From: Saccoglossus kowalevskii
Lineage: Eukaryota > Hemichordata > Enteropneusta > Harrimaniidae
DNA: 55,917 bases
Direction: 5' to 3'
Assembly (NCBI RefSeq): GCF_000003605.2
Contig: NW_003109085.1
Location: forward strand, 191,055-246,971
Translations under genes and position numbers: made by a program
Shown: positions 24,861-36,468 of the stretch, piece after piece
Position numbering within the stretch: the first letter of the stretch is position 1
Layout: each line of letters opens with the position of its first letter
The notes under the pieces: generated by a model
The model's database searches: none
Told to the model about the DNA's origin: nothing
What the model saw: the letters and a program-made list of their open reading frames with translations, nothing else

Positions 24861-25072
24861 TACTGTAAAATGACTAATTTTCAATGGGTTTTAATTTCAC
24901 TGATTTACCATTTCAGGCATATTCAGTGGGTTTTAAGTTCACGGTTTTGTCATTTAGATAATGTGTTCTATGGTAAATTTTACATATTCACTGGGTTTTA
25001 AATTAGCGCATTTTCCAGTCAGCGAAATAAGCTAAATTAAAACCCAGTGAATAATTACCCCCCTTTACAGTA
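24861..25072. repeat. MITE-like element, TACTGTAAA family, copy 4
   Basis: It starts TACTGTAAAATGACTAATTT and ends CCCTTTACAGTA, with TTTCAATGGGTTTTAATTTC near the left end mirrored by AAATTAAAACCCAGTGAA near the right end. It is the closest relative of copy 3 and the best-preserved member of this subfamily. Confidence 0.88.
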
Positions 25073-26960
25073 TTATTAAAGCCGAAAACCCATTCCTCAC
25101 TGACCAAGAAGCAATAGACAATAATTCAAGGGCGTCAATTATCGGGCATAGAGTCAACAGTCTAATTTTCAGAAAAAAATAGTGGTTGTATTTTAGTGGA
25201 TAGTTGCCACTTTGTCAGTCATTCTTATAACGCTTTTTCCAATGGCAGAGACATGATGCCATATCTCAAATTATAGCCTGGTGATATTGACTGAAACGAT
25301 TATATATTGTGAATTGTTTTGTTGTCTTGATTTTTTTCAAAATCTGGGTTGTGTTAAAATTGCAATTTTTCTTTAACAATGTTTTCTATTGAATTGTTCT
25401 AAAAATGGCGATTTTTGAAAAATATTAAGACAAGCTTCACAAAATACGTCGCTGTATCACATTAAAAAAATGATATTTCATGATGCCATTGGGCGATAGC
25501 TTCATTACTTTACATAATAAACCAAGGAACTTTGTCAGGCGAGTATGGCCAACTTTCTCAAAAATTATGTGTAGGCAAACGATGATGGGCTACGAAGAAT
25601 AAAGCAAACACACGACGAGAAAACTGTATATTTTAATAAAAATTAACACAGAATTACGACATGTCAAGTAATACTGTTTTTACGATGTTCATCACATGTG
25701 CGTTCAATGTGGCGTCATTTCTGGCAAATGTTATCATATTCTTGGGTGTATTATCTTCAACAACCTCAGTCATCCAGTTTCCATAATAACGAAATTGTCC
25801 CTAATACGTTGGTCACGCGCATGGACAAAATGATGAAGTCAGATTTTTCGAAGTTGACCTCAATTTGCATACAACATAAATTAGTTGACGTCATCACCAT
25901 TGCTACACCATTTATTACATACGCCACGCTTAGCAATGTGTTTCCAACCATTGGAATGAGCATAGTAACACACTAACGTACTTGTGATTCGGTGGTTACC
26001 TTAGCTATGTGACGTCAGTAGCCATGGTTACCCGAAGCCTAAGCACATCATCATCATAGTTTTGCTTCCCGAAAATCATTACTTGTTCTAAACGTCAGTT
26101 TGCCTTGGAAGCTGTAGTAGTCCTCGCGATCTGTATATCGAAAAGGGAAGACATGAAAATGTATCTGCCGACGAAAGATTTTGTATGTCTGTCTGTCTGT
26201 TCGTCCGTGATATCATTCATTTTAATTTTGTCAATATCTTTTCCGGAAATAGGAAAAAGTTGGTCAACAGCAAAATATTCAATTCTAGTGAGAAATCTTC
26301 GACACTATGTGATAATTTATCGGAACTTACTAGTATGCCAAATTGAATGCAATCTTTGCGTAGTATGTTTCCGTATACGCGAATTTCGTTATAGTCCAAA
26401 TTTTGCAAGCGTCACCTTGTTAAGCCGATTCAAATAGTATGAAAAAAAGACAAATTGAGTTTCAATAAGTAGGTTAATGTTATTGTCATGAACTAGGAAA
26501 TTACATGATGATAAGAATGCAGAATATGAGCCGTTCAAATTACGTTAATAGTATTACAGCATATATGGGTAGTAATCAAATGAGATTCGCGTCATTTCAC
26601 AACCCCTGCCAATGATTATCACTCACTCGACTCAAAATATAATTTATATGCTAATGAGGTACTTTACGCGTGCGTATTTTGAAACACGACAAATTGAATT
26701 ATTAAATATTCCCATGTGTTGCACCCCGAGTTATTGATTATCTGTCGTATTATTGAAGTGCATGTCATTATTCACTTTATCTCACACACATTGCAGATTA
26801 GTGTAGGAGTGTATTAATTAATGGAAACACCACGCGCCTTAAAAAATGCGATACAATTGAAAGATTTAAAAACAATGTTTGCAGTGGCAGTACACAGCTC
26901 TGAACGCGCTTTGATTTACAAATGGCCATTTTAATACCTTTTTATTACACATAATCACAT
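25073..26960. other. Intergenic, no gene seen
   Basis: TGACGTCA occurs at 25886-25893 and 26010-26017. The frames at 25698-25976 and 26105-26437 show no domain and use non-ATG or poor starts. Confidence 0.45.
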
Positions 26961-26961
26961 T

Positions 26962-27036
26962 GGGGAAATAGCTCAATTGTTAGAGGCTTTATGTGCTGTG
27001 ACTGAGACTGTTGATTTGAACTCTTTCCTATGCCAT
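26962..27036 (+). repeat. tRNA-like sequence, possible SINE head or pseudo-tRNA
   Basis: GGGGAAATAGCTCAATTGTTAG resembles an acceptor strand plus A box. About 35 nt on, TTGATTTGAACTC resembles a degenerate B box, and TTTCCTA can pair with GGGGAAA. The anticodon arm does not fold well, so this is not a functional tRNA. It abuts the duplication that starts at 27096. Confidence 0.35.
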
Positions 27037-27095
27037 GTTGTTCTACAGTTAAAGGGTGGTGGTCGTCGCGCTGCGCATGTGCGACATTTGTGTTG

Positions 27096-27558
27096 ATAAA
27101 CATTATTTTCACGCAATCCAATGCTATTCTAATGAAAATCACAAGTATTAGGTTTGACCTGGACTCGACTTGCACTAATTATCGCCGGTGACTACCTTCG
27201 ATACCTTCCAATCACCTAAAAAATACCTGAAGGGGAGCAGAGGTCTGGCTTTTGACACTTCGTGCATGAAATTGGAGATCTAATCTATGAATGAATTCTA
27301 GCGATAAAAACAACTAATTTTACAACAACTAATAAACATTATTTTCACGCAATCCAATGCTATTCTAATGGAAATCACAAGTATCAGGTTTGACCTGGAC
27401 TCGACTTGCACTAATTATCGCCGGTGACTACCTTCGATACCTTCCAATCACCTAAAAAATACCTGAAGGGGAGCAGGGTCTGGCTTTGACACTTCGTGCA
27501 TGAAATTGGAGATCTAATCTTATGAATAAATTCTAGCAATAAAAACAACTAATTTTAC
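27096..27558. repeat. Recent tandem duplication, 236-bp period
   Basis: The block starting ATAAACATTATTTTCACGCA at 27096 recurs at 27332. The two copies differ at only a few positions and small indels (for example GAGCAGAGGTCTGG against GAGCAGGGTCTGG). Copy 2 ends near 27558 after CAACTAATTTTAC. No coding frame is kept. Confidence 0.92.
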
Positions 27559-28839
27559 TTGTATGTACTGCAAAATGCTCTAAATATCGAGTATAAAACG
27601 GGCTGTGAAGCAGACGACAAACGTACACTTTGCTTGGCGTTATTTTGCCTCTAGAGGGCCAGTCAATGACGTCATCAGTGAACGGAATAATATGTGCAGT
27701 GGTAAATCGAGAAAAAAGAAATTGACAGAGTGGTAAACTGTGTCGTAGACGTTTGTATTGCAGTCACTTGTAAAACATTCAAGAGCAAACGACATGTGAT
27801 GAAAATAGATGAAAATAACCAGAAAAAAGCCTTAACGTGAATGAATTATGGAGGGCTTGTTTAAACAACAGTTTAAATGATTCCGTAGACATTAATGAAA
27901 ATATTGGATACCGCGGTATGTCTAAATCAATGTTCAGTTATTGTCTGATATCATGGAGGAATGCACGTGGTACCGATCGACCACTGAGAACGCAGCCTTT
28001 CATTAAATTATACTGGTCAGGCGCAAAATTCGATTTTTTCTGATAGTTTATCGGTAATTTAAAATGTGTTTATCTAGCATACATTGGGTACCCCTTTTTT
28101 GTTATTTCCAGAAACTTGTCCATATGAATGTTCGATTCATGCGTGAATGTATTGTCTGTTCAACATAATAAAGATATTCCTTTGTTGAGGGTAAACTGAC
28201 GGTAACGGTGTACGTGGAATTGCGATCATTTACGCAAATAATGCATGGGAAAAAATGGGTCAGGGTGAATAAACTCGTCTCTGTCGTTTTTCATTTAGTA
28301 ACTTACTTTAAATACTGATTAGTAAAATAATATGGTATATCTGTCACGTTGATTATTAAAATGTGACACTGGTTTAATGTACTTATTTCAAACAGTGTCC
28401 CCCCCCCCCGACTTGGCCACGTTTTAACACGAGCATGATGGTCGGGTGAGTATATTTGTTTTATGTGAAGACGTACGTGTATACTGTTGCTAAGGAAACG
28501 TATTTCGTAGTCAATTCAAGTCCGAAAGAAAGGGATATAAAACAAAAGAAACAATCGATTGCACTTCGTTAGAATACTTATCGATCTACAGGTCGATATC
28601 AGCGAATACCGATTAAATGAACGTATTATTGAACGGATTGGAATCCCAGTTCACTGAAAACAATGGTCATCTTGTCAGTTCACATCATAACATGACCATA
28701 AACATGAATATTTTGTTGTTTTTCTCCATCAAAATGAATTTGGGCACAAACTGTTGTTAGAACATGGTATATGCGAATTGGCCTGGAAATAAAAAACGGA
28801 TTTGCACAACTATATCCATACAAATGTTCACGAAAATGT
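27559..28839. other. Intergenic, no gene seen
   Basis: TGACGTCA at 27667-27674. A C-run lies near 28399-28409, and a donor-like GG|GTGAGT near 28445 might end a non-coding exon, but nothing supports a gene. Confidence 0.4.
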
Positions 28840-28849
28840 CTGTTTTAAT

Positions 28850-29420
28850 GCTAAATATGAATAAAATCACCCCATTGGTGGCTGCGATAAGAGCAAATAA
28901 CTGCATTGTTTTAATTTGCATATTTTTGGGAGTGCGTGGTCATTACTGCCAAAAGCACATCTACTCGTTTCAAGGTGTGATCCTACCACATATGAACTAA
29001 ATTGGCCCAATGGTTGCTGGAATAAGAGCAAATAACTGCATTGATCTAATTTGCATATTTTTGGGAGGTTGTGGTCATTACTGACAAAATCGACATAGTA
29101 GTGGTAGAGATAGCAGCAAATAACTGTATTGATCTAATTTGCGTATTTTTGGAAGGGTGTGGTCATTATTGCCAAAAGCACATCTACTCGTTCCAAGGTG
29201 TAATCATACCAAATATGAATAAAATCGACATGGTGGTGGTAGAGATAGCAGCATATATCTACATTGATATAATTTGCCTATTTTTAGGAGGGCGTGGTCA
29301 TTACTGTCAAAAGCACATCTACTCGCGCCAAGGTGTAATCCTACCAAATATGAATGAAATCGGCTCAATGGTTGCTGAGAACAAAGGAAATAGCTGAGTT
29401 TAGCTAATTTGCATATTTTG
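28850..29420 (+). repeat. Tandem repeat, about 135-bp unit, four units
   Basis: Each unit has AAATATGAATAAAATC, GCAAATAACTGCATTG, TAATTTGCATATTTTTGG, GGTCATTACTGCCAAAAGC and CATCTACTCG. Starts are near 28853, 28990, 29212 and 29346; the second unit carries an internal deletion. One frame stays open across 29071-29397 because the unit is close to a multiple of three; I do not regard it as a gene. Confidence 0.85.
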
Positions 29421-29632
29421 GGGGTTGGGTGTAATCATATTAATATTAACCTAAAAGATGACTTCCGACGAAAAGGAAGCTATTTTGAAATTGGGTTCTG
29501 AGAAGTTGGTTCTGAGGTTCTGAAAAGTTGCTTCTAAGTTCTGAGGCTCTGAGGTTCTGAGTTCTGAAAAGTATACACTACCGGGTTTCCTAATATTTCC
29601 GTTCAGGTGAATATTTCAATATTATTTCTGGC

Positions 29633-30133
29633 TTGATTGGGTTCTATTTTCCGCGTCTAACAGCCATAGAACACAAAAGTTCTAAAAAGTTTATAAAGTT
29701 AGTCATTTATCATATAATCCATCGTCCGAATCGCACAGTTTCGCTAAAGCCGATCATTCATAACCGGCCCACGAACCCGTGCGTGATCGTGTTAGAAAAA
29801 GCTATATTTCACTGCAGCCCGAGTCAAGAACAGAAGGTTCCAAAATTTCTTATTCCAACGTTGAAAATTGTTTGTGGGCAAGTGAATGAGGACGATGGAA
29901 TGTCTAAATATTTGTGCAAACTGTGTTTTAGTAAACTGACAAAACTGTCGAAACTGATAACATATCGACTTGCCCGATTCGCGGTCTTCGTTGCAACACA
30001 GTCGTGTAGTCGTTTTAGGGTAGAACCGGGAATAAATTTGTATCAAGTTGAATTTGGTATTATTGGAAGCGCAATTTTAAGGCGAGTAACATATCCAAAA
30101 TCCACCGGAATCCACCCACGGGTAAAAAAATGA
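29633..30133 (+). pseudogene. Degenerate ORF with zinc-binding-like CxxC block
   Basis: An open frame of 166 codons without a credible ATG near its 5' end; the first in-frame ATG is in the DDGMSKYLCKLC block. That block, followed by FSKLTKLSKL, resembles the second half of short C4 zinc-binding modules of the ZAD type, where CxxC is followed by an amphipathic helix. A first metal site would be CVIV, where the second cysteine is lost. The C-terminal part shows no domain. I read this as a broken exon or a fragment of a transposon- or zinc-finger-type gene; chance is not excluded. Confidence 0.3.
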
Positions 30134-30156
30134 CGGCTATTTTACCCGTGGGTGGA
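30111..30156. repeat. Perfect 17-bp inverted repeat
   Basis: TCCACCCACGGGTAAAA at 30111-30127 and its exact reverse complement at 30140-30156, with a 12-bp loop. It spans the stop of the degenerate frame at 29633-30133 and may be the end of a foldback element. Confidence 0.85.
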
Positions 30157-30879
30157 TTATTTTAATGAAAGCACCCGTTTTACTCAAAGTTTAGAACCGA
30201 GATATATGCCGTTGCGAGATTGATTTGCATGTCATCTATGTAAAAGCGCTTTCTTTTGATGATCAGTGAGCTCGTTCAAAGAAAAAGCTAGCAACACTTT
30301 TATTTGATTCCGCCATTTTAATTTTACCAAGTAATGTGTAGTTTCTTTTGTGAGTTCTGATTGGGTGATGCTAATGAGCCGAAGTGAATCTTATAATTGT
30401 TTGAGGGCGTGCGACATTCAGTAAATCGTGGTGAAATCTGCTTAGGCCGAATAAATAGTCCTTGGCTGGCGAAGATGCATATAATCTAATGTCTTGATAA
30501 CTTTGAAAAGACTTCAGTTTCCTAGCGTGAATCATGCATGTATTAATTTAATTACCGAACATTTCTTTCAGATTTAGGGCGTAAAACGTGTTATTAAACT
30601 AATTAAAGCAACCAGTACACTTGAACCATGGAGCTCCGTGCTTGAACGTAATTTTATTAACCGACAAGGACTTCTAATTCAAACATATTCGAATATGCAA
30701 ATGAGTTCGATGCAAAGCTGTAGTGCGTTCGCGTCGTCTCTCCAGTTTTCGTTCGACTGCTATGTGACGTCACAACTGGGGCGACTGTAGCAAAAGATAA
30801 AGATAGCGAACGACGAAATCGGTATGTAAATGGTGTTTAGGTAATTTTCTCAAACATAAAATGCAACCGGGCGTGAATT
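30157..30879. other. Intergenic, no gene seen
   Basis: TGACGTCA at 30765-30772. No supported gene. Confidence 0.4.
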
Positions 30880-30980
30880 TAAAGCGCGTTCGAATTTCAT
30901 ATAAATAAGCAATGTATTTTACACGCGTTGTATACGTCCCATATCGAACAGGACGCGGCACGACGACTGCCGCCCTTTAA
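30880..30980. repeat. Truncated copy of the CTGTTAAAG MITE family
   Basis: The stretch with CAATGTATTTTACACGCGTT, GTATACGTC, CCCATATCGAACAGGACGCG and CACGACGACTG is nearly the same as part of the complete element at 39707-39851. Its left terminal repeat is missing or altered. Confidence 0.7.
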
Positions 30981-31330
30981 AATAAATTGTATACTTTTTC
31001 GCTTGTACAGCAACGAGCCAATACGATCACGTGATACTACTTTCCCGGATTACGTTCGTGTAAACTTTAGCAACGCGAACGCACTTGTGCAGGGATGATA
31101 AGCAACGCGTATCGAACTGTTCGGAGTTCGTTTTGTGTGTGTCCTTACGTTCTTATGTTCTGTCTGAACATTTAAACATTTTCTTCTATGTTATCGATAA
31201 AGAGCCATTGCGCGATACGCCTAGCTATTTTGAATCATAGTTAAGGACAACGATTACCAAATATTATCTACTATATATTGTAGAGTGTGATTGTACTGGC
31301 CTTTTTTTCAGACGCAACCGCCGCCTCCTC

Positions 31331-31355
31331 TGACGTCATTATTTGCTGTATAAAG
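31331..31355 (+). promoter_or_regulatory. Candidate promoter of gene C: CRE plus TATA box
   Basis: TGACGTCA at 31331-31338 is followed 10 bp later by TATAAAG at 31349-31355, a spacing usual for a CRE-driven TATA promoter. Transcription would start near 31380. The gene C coding exon has an acceptor at 32748-32749. The first-exon donor is not clear, so the link is inference. Confidence 0.35.
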
Positions 31356-31379
31356 GTAGCCACAGAAAGCAGCGCTTGT

Positions 31380-32749
31380 TGTCACGGGATACCGGTACAC
31401 AACTGAAGATAATTGTTTTTTATGGATTCGGCACCGCGTATTCGGTCAGTTTCGTAGGAATACGTACGTGTAACAAGTGATGACCCCCCACCCCCAATAA
31501 GGCGTTGACGGAAGATTTTGGAATCCACACTGTGCATTCGATAAAATGTAACAGAGATAACAGGTTGGTTTATTACTGTGCTAGCGATCTCATTTTGTAC
31601 ACACAATCATTGTATCGCATTGTGACAAGTAAAAACTTGCCGATTTGAACATGATCCGCTATTTATTTTGTATGACTGTTACGTCGACAACAGTCGCGTT
31701 TTATAGTTTCTTTGTGTCTTATTGCGTAGTTTCTATTGGCACTGATAAATCGGCATATCGCTGAAACGTGATAATGTCATTTCCCTGAAGGGCCTCGCGC
31801 CATTTTAAACAGTTTTTCAAGAAAGGCCATTTTCAACAGTCGATTCTTGTTGCGTAACAGAGCGACGCTATTTGCCACAGACATTCAATGACTGTATTCA
31901 TACTCAGGGGGTAAACGCAAAGCTAGCTCCAGGGAGCTATCACATCTGAGTAAATCGTGTTCCGTAACACTATCGTCGTTACAGTATTCAGGTCACTTTT
32001 CTCATCTTGCGCCTTCATTGAGTCGCTCAACCCATGGAGGTAAAAAGAACTCGCTTTTTACCTCTATGCTCAACCCAACAAATTTAACCACCCTAACAAC
32101 GAATTAAATTCTCTAGAAAATAGCACAATTATTTATGACACTCTAGATCCCCGCCTACTGATACAAAAACCACGGGGTTTAAATTATTCATCTCTCGGAA
32201 GGCATGTGACTCTCATTTATTTGTCTGAGATCAGCTTTAGTAATAACCATAATGGTTCATCCCAGGTTATAAAATTGCCATGACCGGGCAAGTCTACAAA
32301 AACGCCTTGAATTATGATCTAGCTTGATAATGGCCGTGATGAGAACATTATTTTGTAAAGCTGTCAACAAGTTGTTTTGTTTTATGGGGATTTCAATTTA
32401 TCTCATGCATCGAGCGATCCCTGAGATTGTTTGTAGTTTGTAAATAGCATATTGATACATTGTTAATGAATAGAATAATACTAGTAAATAAATAGAAGTA
32501 AATGTCACAGCGCTTCTAACAAATATTACTCCCAAGTATGTTTTAGGTTTTAATGTACATCCATGACAATTACAACCGTACTATATGAATGACCGCGCAC
32601 AATTGGACAATTTTAGATCAGTTATTCGCAATGCATTGGACAATATCCCAGTCCTTGACACATTGGCAAACTGAAAATAATTATTCTGTCGCCAGTGTTT
32701 GTAGAAATTTTGAATTATATTCTCTCTTCTTCTTTTACTTTCATTTTAG
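31380..32749. other. Upstream region or first intron of gene C
   Basis: No coding frame. A hairpin GAGGTAAAAAG / CTTTTTACCTC lies at 32037-32064. The end is a strong pyrimidine tract (TTCTCTCTTCTTCTTTTACT) leading to the acceptor TTTTAG at 32748-32749. Confidence 0.45.
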
Positions 32750-32823
32750 AAAGTTCTGAATGCACAGTACGGTTGCACAGTAGAATCACGTGAGCCGGTC
32801 AGGTGTACTCCGAGTCGTCCAAG

Positions 32824-33630
32824 ATGGCTGACCATCGGTTACGACAGAGGGCGCAATCATTCATCATAACAGGAATAATATTAATCATTATTGGCATTAT
32901 ATTAGAAGCAATTCTTTGGTGGTTTTTCTACATTGGCGCCATTTGTTTCATTGCGGGCGTATGTTTACTAGTTACCGGGATCGTCTGGCACTGTCAATCG
33001 AACAGAGGCGGCGCATCGGTGAACGTAGTACAGGTTACTCATCAAACTGGTCCAACGGTCATCGCGACATCGACCATGCATTCCACTATACATGCCCCTC
33101 CTCAATACCCACCACCTATGTACGGGGCACCACCACAATCGCTACCAACTGGACCAACGCCAGGGTATATGCCTCCCACGGCACCTCCTTTATACGGACA
33201 CCCTCCCTCATATGGCAACAACCCCACATATTATCCAGGGTATGTTGTATTTTTATTATGTAATTTGTATTTTTAATTTCAATTTTTATAAAACGACTAT
33301 ACTATACAAATTTACAACATAGTGTGGTCGGATTATGTCCCCTCCCAACTGTCCGTTTCTAGTCCTGCAATGGAACTTGAAGAATTATCACAATTGTGGT
33401 AATGCGTTTTTTCTGATATTATCATAAAATCGTCATTTCTATCGATTTTACAATTATTTTTATGAAAAAAAAGATGTGGCACATTCGGCCTTTTTTGTAA
33501 GTAAATTAAACAACTTTTCATTACAATTGTTGTTATTGTTGTTATCTTTTCCAGGAATTCACAGCCAGTTAATTACACACAGCCGCCACCAAATTACAGC
33601 ATGCAGACACAGCCAGGCCCAGGATACTGA
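32824..33630 (+). CDS. Gene C: two-TM protein, tail with overlapping PTAP and PPxY
   Basis: Two coding exons, 32824-33239 and 33555-33630, give 163 residues. The start is AAGATGGCT, a good Kozak context; an in-frame GTG 21 nt upstream is not used. The donor is CCAGG|GTATGT and the acceptor TTTTCCAG; the intron is phase 2 within a glycine codon. TM segments lie at about 14-35 and 36-58 with turn FFYIGA. The tail is the richest in short motifs: PPQY 92-95, PPMY 97-100, PTAP 118-121 sharing Pro121 with PPLY 121-124, PPSY 127-130 and PPNY 150-153. PPxY binds WW domains and PTAP binds the TSG101 UEV domain in known proteins. A membrane adaptor linking NEDD4-type ligases and ESCRT-I is inferred. 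AATAAA lies at 33722-33727. Confidence 0.87.
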
Positions 33631-33704
33631 ATAACGGCTTTCTAAGTTGACAAGGCGAATTGGCGAATACATGTGTTTTTGTGTCTCATCATGCATGGCC
33701 GATT

Positions 33705-34322
33705 TTAAGCTATTTCACAAGAATAAAAATATGCAACGAAATCCCGTTGACTCGGTGAACAAAATTTTGAGTTTCCGGACATCAAGAATTTTTTGTTAAG
33801 TAAACTAATTTTAATATCGTCTCCGAGGACGCGTTCAAATGTCGTTGTAAACATCACATGAGACCCATTTCGAACCATATACCTTTCTAAGTGTGAAGTG
33901 TGTGACCCTTCTACCAATGTGACGACAGTTGTCACATTTCTACAAACTTGGGTCCGCAATGATATCATTTGTTGAGCTACTCTACAAACAATATGATTAT
34001 CATTGATACTACAAACAGTATAAAAAATGCAATGTAATTTCCGTTTACGTATCTGATTCAAGTCTGTGTTTTGTTGACATGTGGCCTTTTCATTTCCTAA
34101 TCTAATATCACCGACCGTCCACGTGACTCTGATATCATTGATTGCTGCACGTGTGCCTCCATTTATCACTAGTATCAGTGACGTCACATTATTCACTTGG
34201 ATTATGAGACTACTAATGTGTTCACTCAGGGATGAATTATGTTCGAGGATATGATCAGAAAAAAAATAAATTGCTGGAAAATGTGAACGGTAAATGATAT
34301 ATACACAACAGGGACACGTGAC
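33705..34322 (-). pseudogene. Long minus-strand open frame with Ig-like look
   Basis: The frame has no stop for 205 codons (34322 down to the stop ending at 33705) but no ATG in its first half, so if real it is an internal or terminal exon. It contains VTWTVGDIRLG, which resembles the Trp-bearing C strand of an immunoglobulin fold. About 55-60 residues later comes INDNHIVCRVAQQ, resembling the F strand, then VTTVVTLV, resembling the G strand; a matching early cysteine is not seen. By base composition a frame this long is unlikely by chance. It overlaps the 3' UTR of gene C in antisense. It could be a decayed Ig exon, a real exon, or coincidence. Confidence 0.25.
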
Positions 34323-36468
34323 TTACTGACCATATGAATGTTTACTAAAAGTCTATGCTTGCACACCAAAGTCTTATTGAAAAAAGAAGAGTATTTTACT
34401 GCAGCGACGACATACAACGCGTTACTAAATTGTCCGTGAAATGAAATTGTTGTTACCTTATGATGATTTTTATTTTACAAACATTTCTTTATAAACTGGA
34501 ATTCATTTGGATGGACAAAACGTATGATTTCAGAAAACAAGTACAGCATCGAATAAAAGAATCCAGTCTCTTCATTAGGGTGGTCTTTAATTATCTAAAC
34601 CATTGTTAACGCCCCAACGGAAACATTGAGCTACACAGACCAAAGAATTAAAATAAAATCATTACAGCGTTGACGTGCCCTTTGACCTCTAAACACTATT
34701 TCTAGTGGAGTCAGTTTGATAAAAATTAGGAGTAAAGTAGTACGAGTCATCCCTTCGCATATTTCAAATTTGAGTGTATATTTCAAATAAAGCTATAATC
34801 GTTAAATCGCAAAAGCACAATCGCCCCTCATTTAATCCATAGGTGTGAATTATTATTATTGAAAAAAGGAAGACCAATTTGTCTAATGAGTTTTCTGTAT
34901 TATTTCTGTATTCTGTAGTTGCTAGGTTACCATGCACACGAGAATGTCAATTTCGCATGCAGCAGAAATAAATGTCACAAAAAACTAGTCATTACATCTC
35001 CCTTCCTGTCGTGAAGTTCGTTCAGTCAATGATTTGACTAGTCTACATTTACCCTGGCGTTGTATCAACGTTTTCAGTGTGTTCTTTTTTAACATTCGGT
35101 CGCCAGCTAGACGCTCAAACACCGCCATGAATCCTACTGAAGCAAAATAAGAGTAGGAGTAGAAGATTGGAGTAGAGAGTAGAGGTAAAAGAATGCAGCA
35201 TATTGATTGGCACTGGAAAGAAACAGTTGAACCAAATACAAACTATTATTGACCAAAATCTCGTTTTAAATTTAAAAATCTCAATTTTAATTTGGTGCAA
35301 TTTGGTTAAATTCTTGTGAACAGAGAATCTACCCAATTATCCAATAGCAGGATCTATGGCGGTCACGGGGGATCGGGCGACTTAATAGGAAAAAATATGC
35401 CCACTTTGACAACACCATCGCACGGGGTTACATTTACTACCAATTATTTTACTAAACATGATTGGTAAATTGTTTCTCATTCAGCTCTATGTGATTCAGC
35501 TGGCATACAAGTGATGATCAAATAAAATACGGAAGTTTCACAGCCTAACCATCAGTTGGGGGTTTAAGTTAACTGCCAACAAAATTCATCATTGTTGTGT
35601 GGTAAACTTCTTTGCATGCGAACACCTTATTCACTAAGAACCAGGAACAATTTCCCGGGGTTTTTGAAACCGAAGTTATTGTCCAACGTAAGGATATCAA
35701 TCAGCGACAAATCATTTATTTTTCATTCCTGTATATCAACTTAGAATATTCTCTTTGACGCATTTTCCCTGTCATCTGAATCTCGCGCTTTTTCGAGATT
35801 GGTGATCTATTAAAACTTACTTTGATTTACGAAAACAAGGTTTCTTTAGTCAAAACCTCAAACATGTTAAATGAGAGATACCTCTACTTTGACTTTGACT
35901 TTTTATGAATATCGTTAATTATTTATTTATTATGACTTTGACTTTTTATGAATATCGTTAATTATTTATTTATTCCTCAAAAACGCATATAAGTTATACG
36001 TTTATTTTCTTCATCATTTGAACAAGATGTGGTGCACAGAGCGTATGCAAACTACGACGTGACAGTGGTGAGTGAGTGAACGGAAGTGAGAGCGCCGCCA
36101 GTGTTGGAGTGTGAGCTTTGGGTTCCACACCATTCCACTAGAGGAGGCTCAAGCGTGTTGTTTATTTATTCAACGACTAAGAGCGGTGATCATCGTATTC
36201 TGTGGGCCAACCGAAAGAAGTAAGAAAGACAATATAAGACAACCTGGAATCAACCCCCCCCCCCCCCGCCAGGCCACGCCGTGGTTTCAGATTATCCATA
36301 GGTAAATAAAAAACAGTAAGAAACTAAACATGGCGGTTAACCCTATCCACCCAATCAAAGCGAATGTTGATGGTTATACAACTATTACTTGACTGTGAGT
36401 GCACATCGATTTTAGTGCATAAATGTATATATTTGACCATAGACTTCTACAGAATCTATGATTTGATG
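34323..36468. other. Intergenic, no gene seen
   Basis: It holds a 43-bp tandem duplication (35897-35982) and a C-run near 36257-36268. No gene is supported. Confidence 0.45.
35897..35982 (+). repeat. 43-bp tandem duplication
   Basis: GACTTTTTATGAATATCGTT and the following bases to TTTATTTAT repeat exactly, starting at 35897 and 35940. Confidence 0.92.

Noticed and set aside
32803-32823. Upstream GTG extension of gene C
   Set aside because: Non-ATG start; the ATG at 32824 has a better context and gives an N-terminus like that of the paralogues.
32916-33322. Frames overlapping the first coding exon of gene C
   Set aside because: They are other-frame shadows of the gene C exon, which has the Kozak start, hairpin and conserved splice site.
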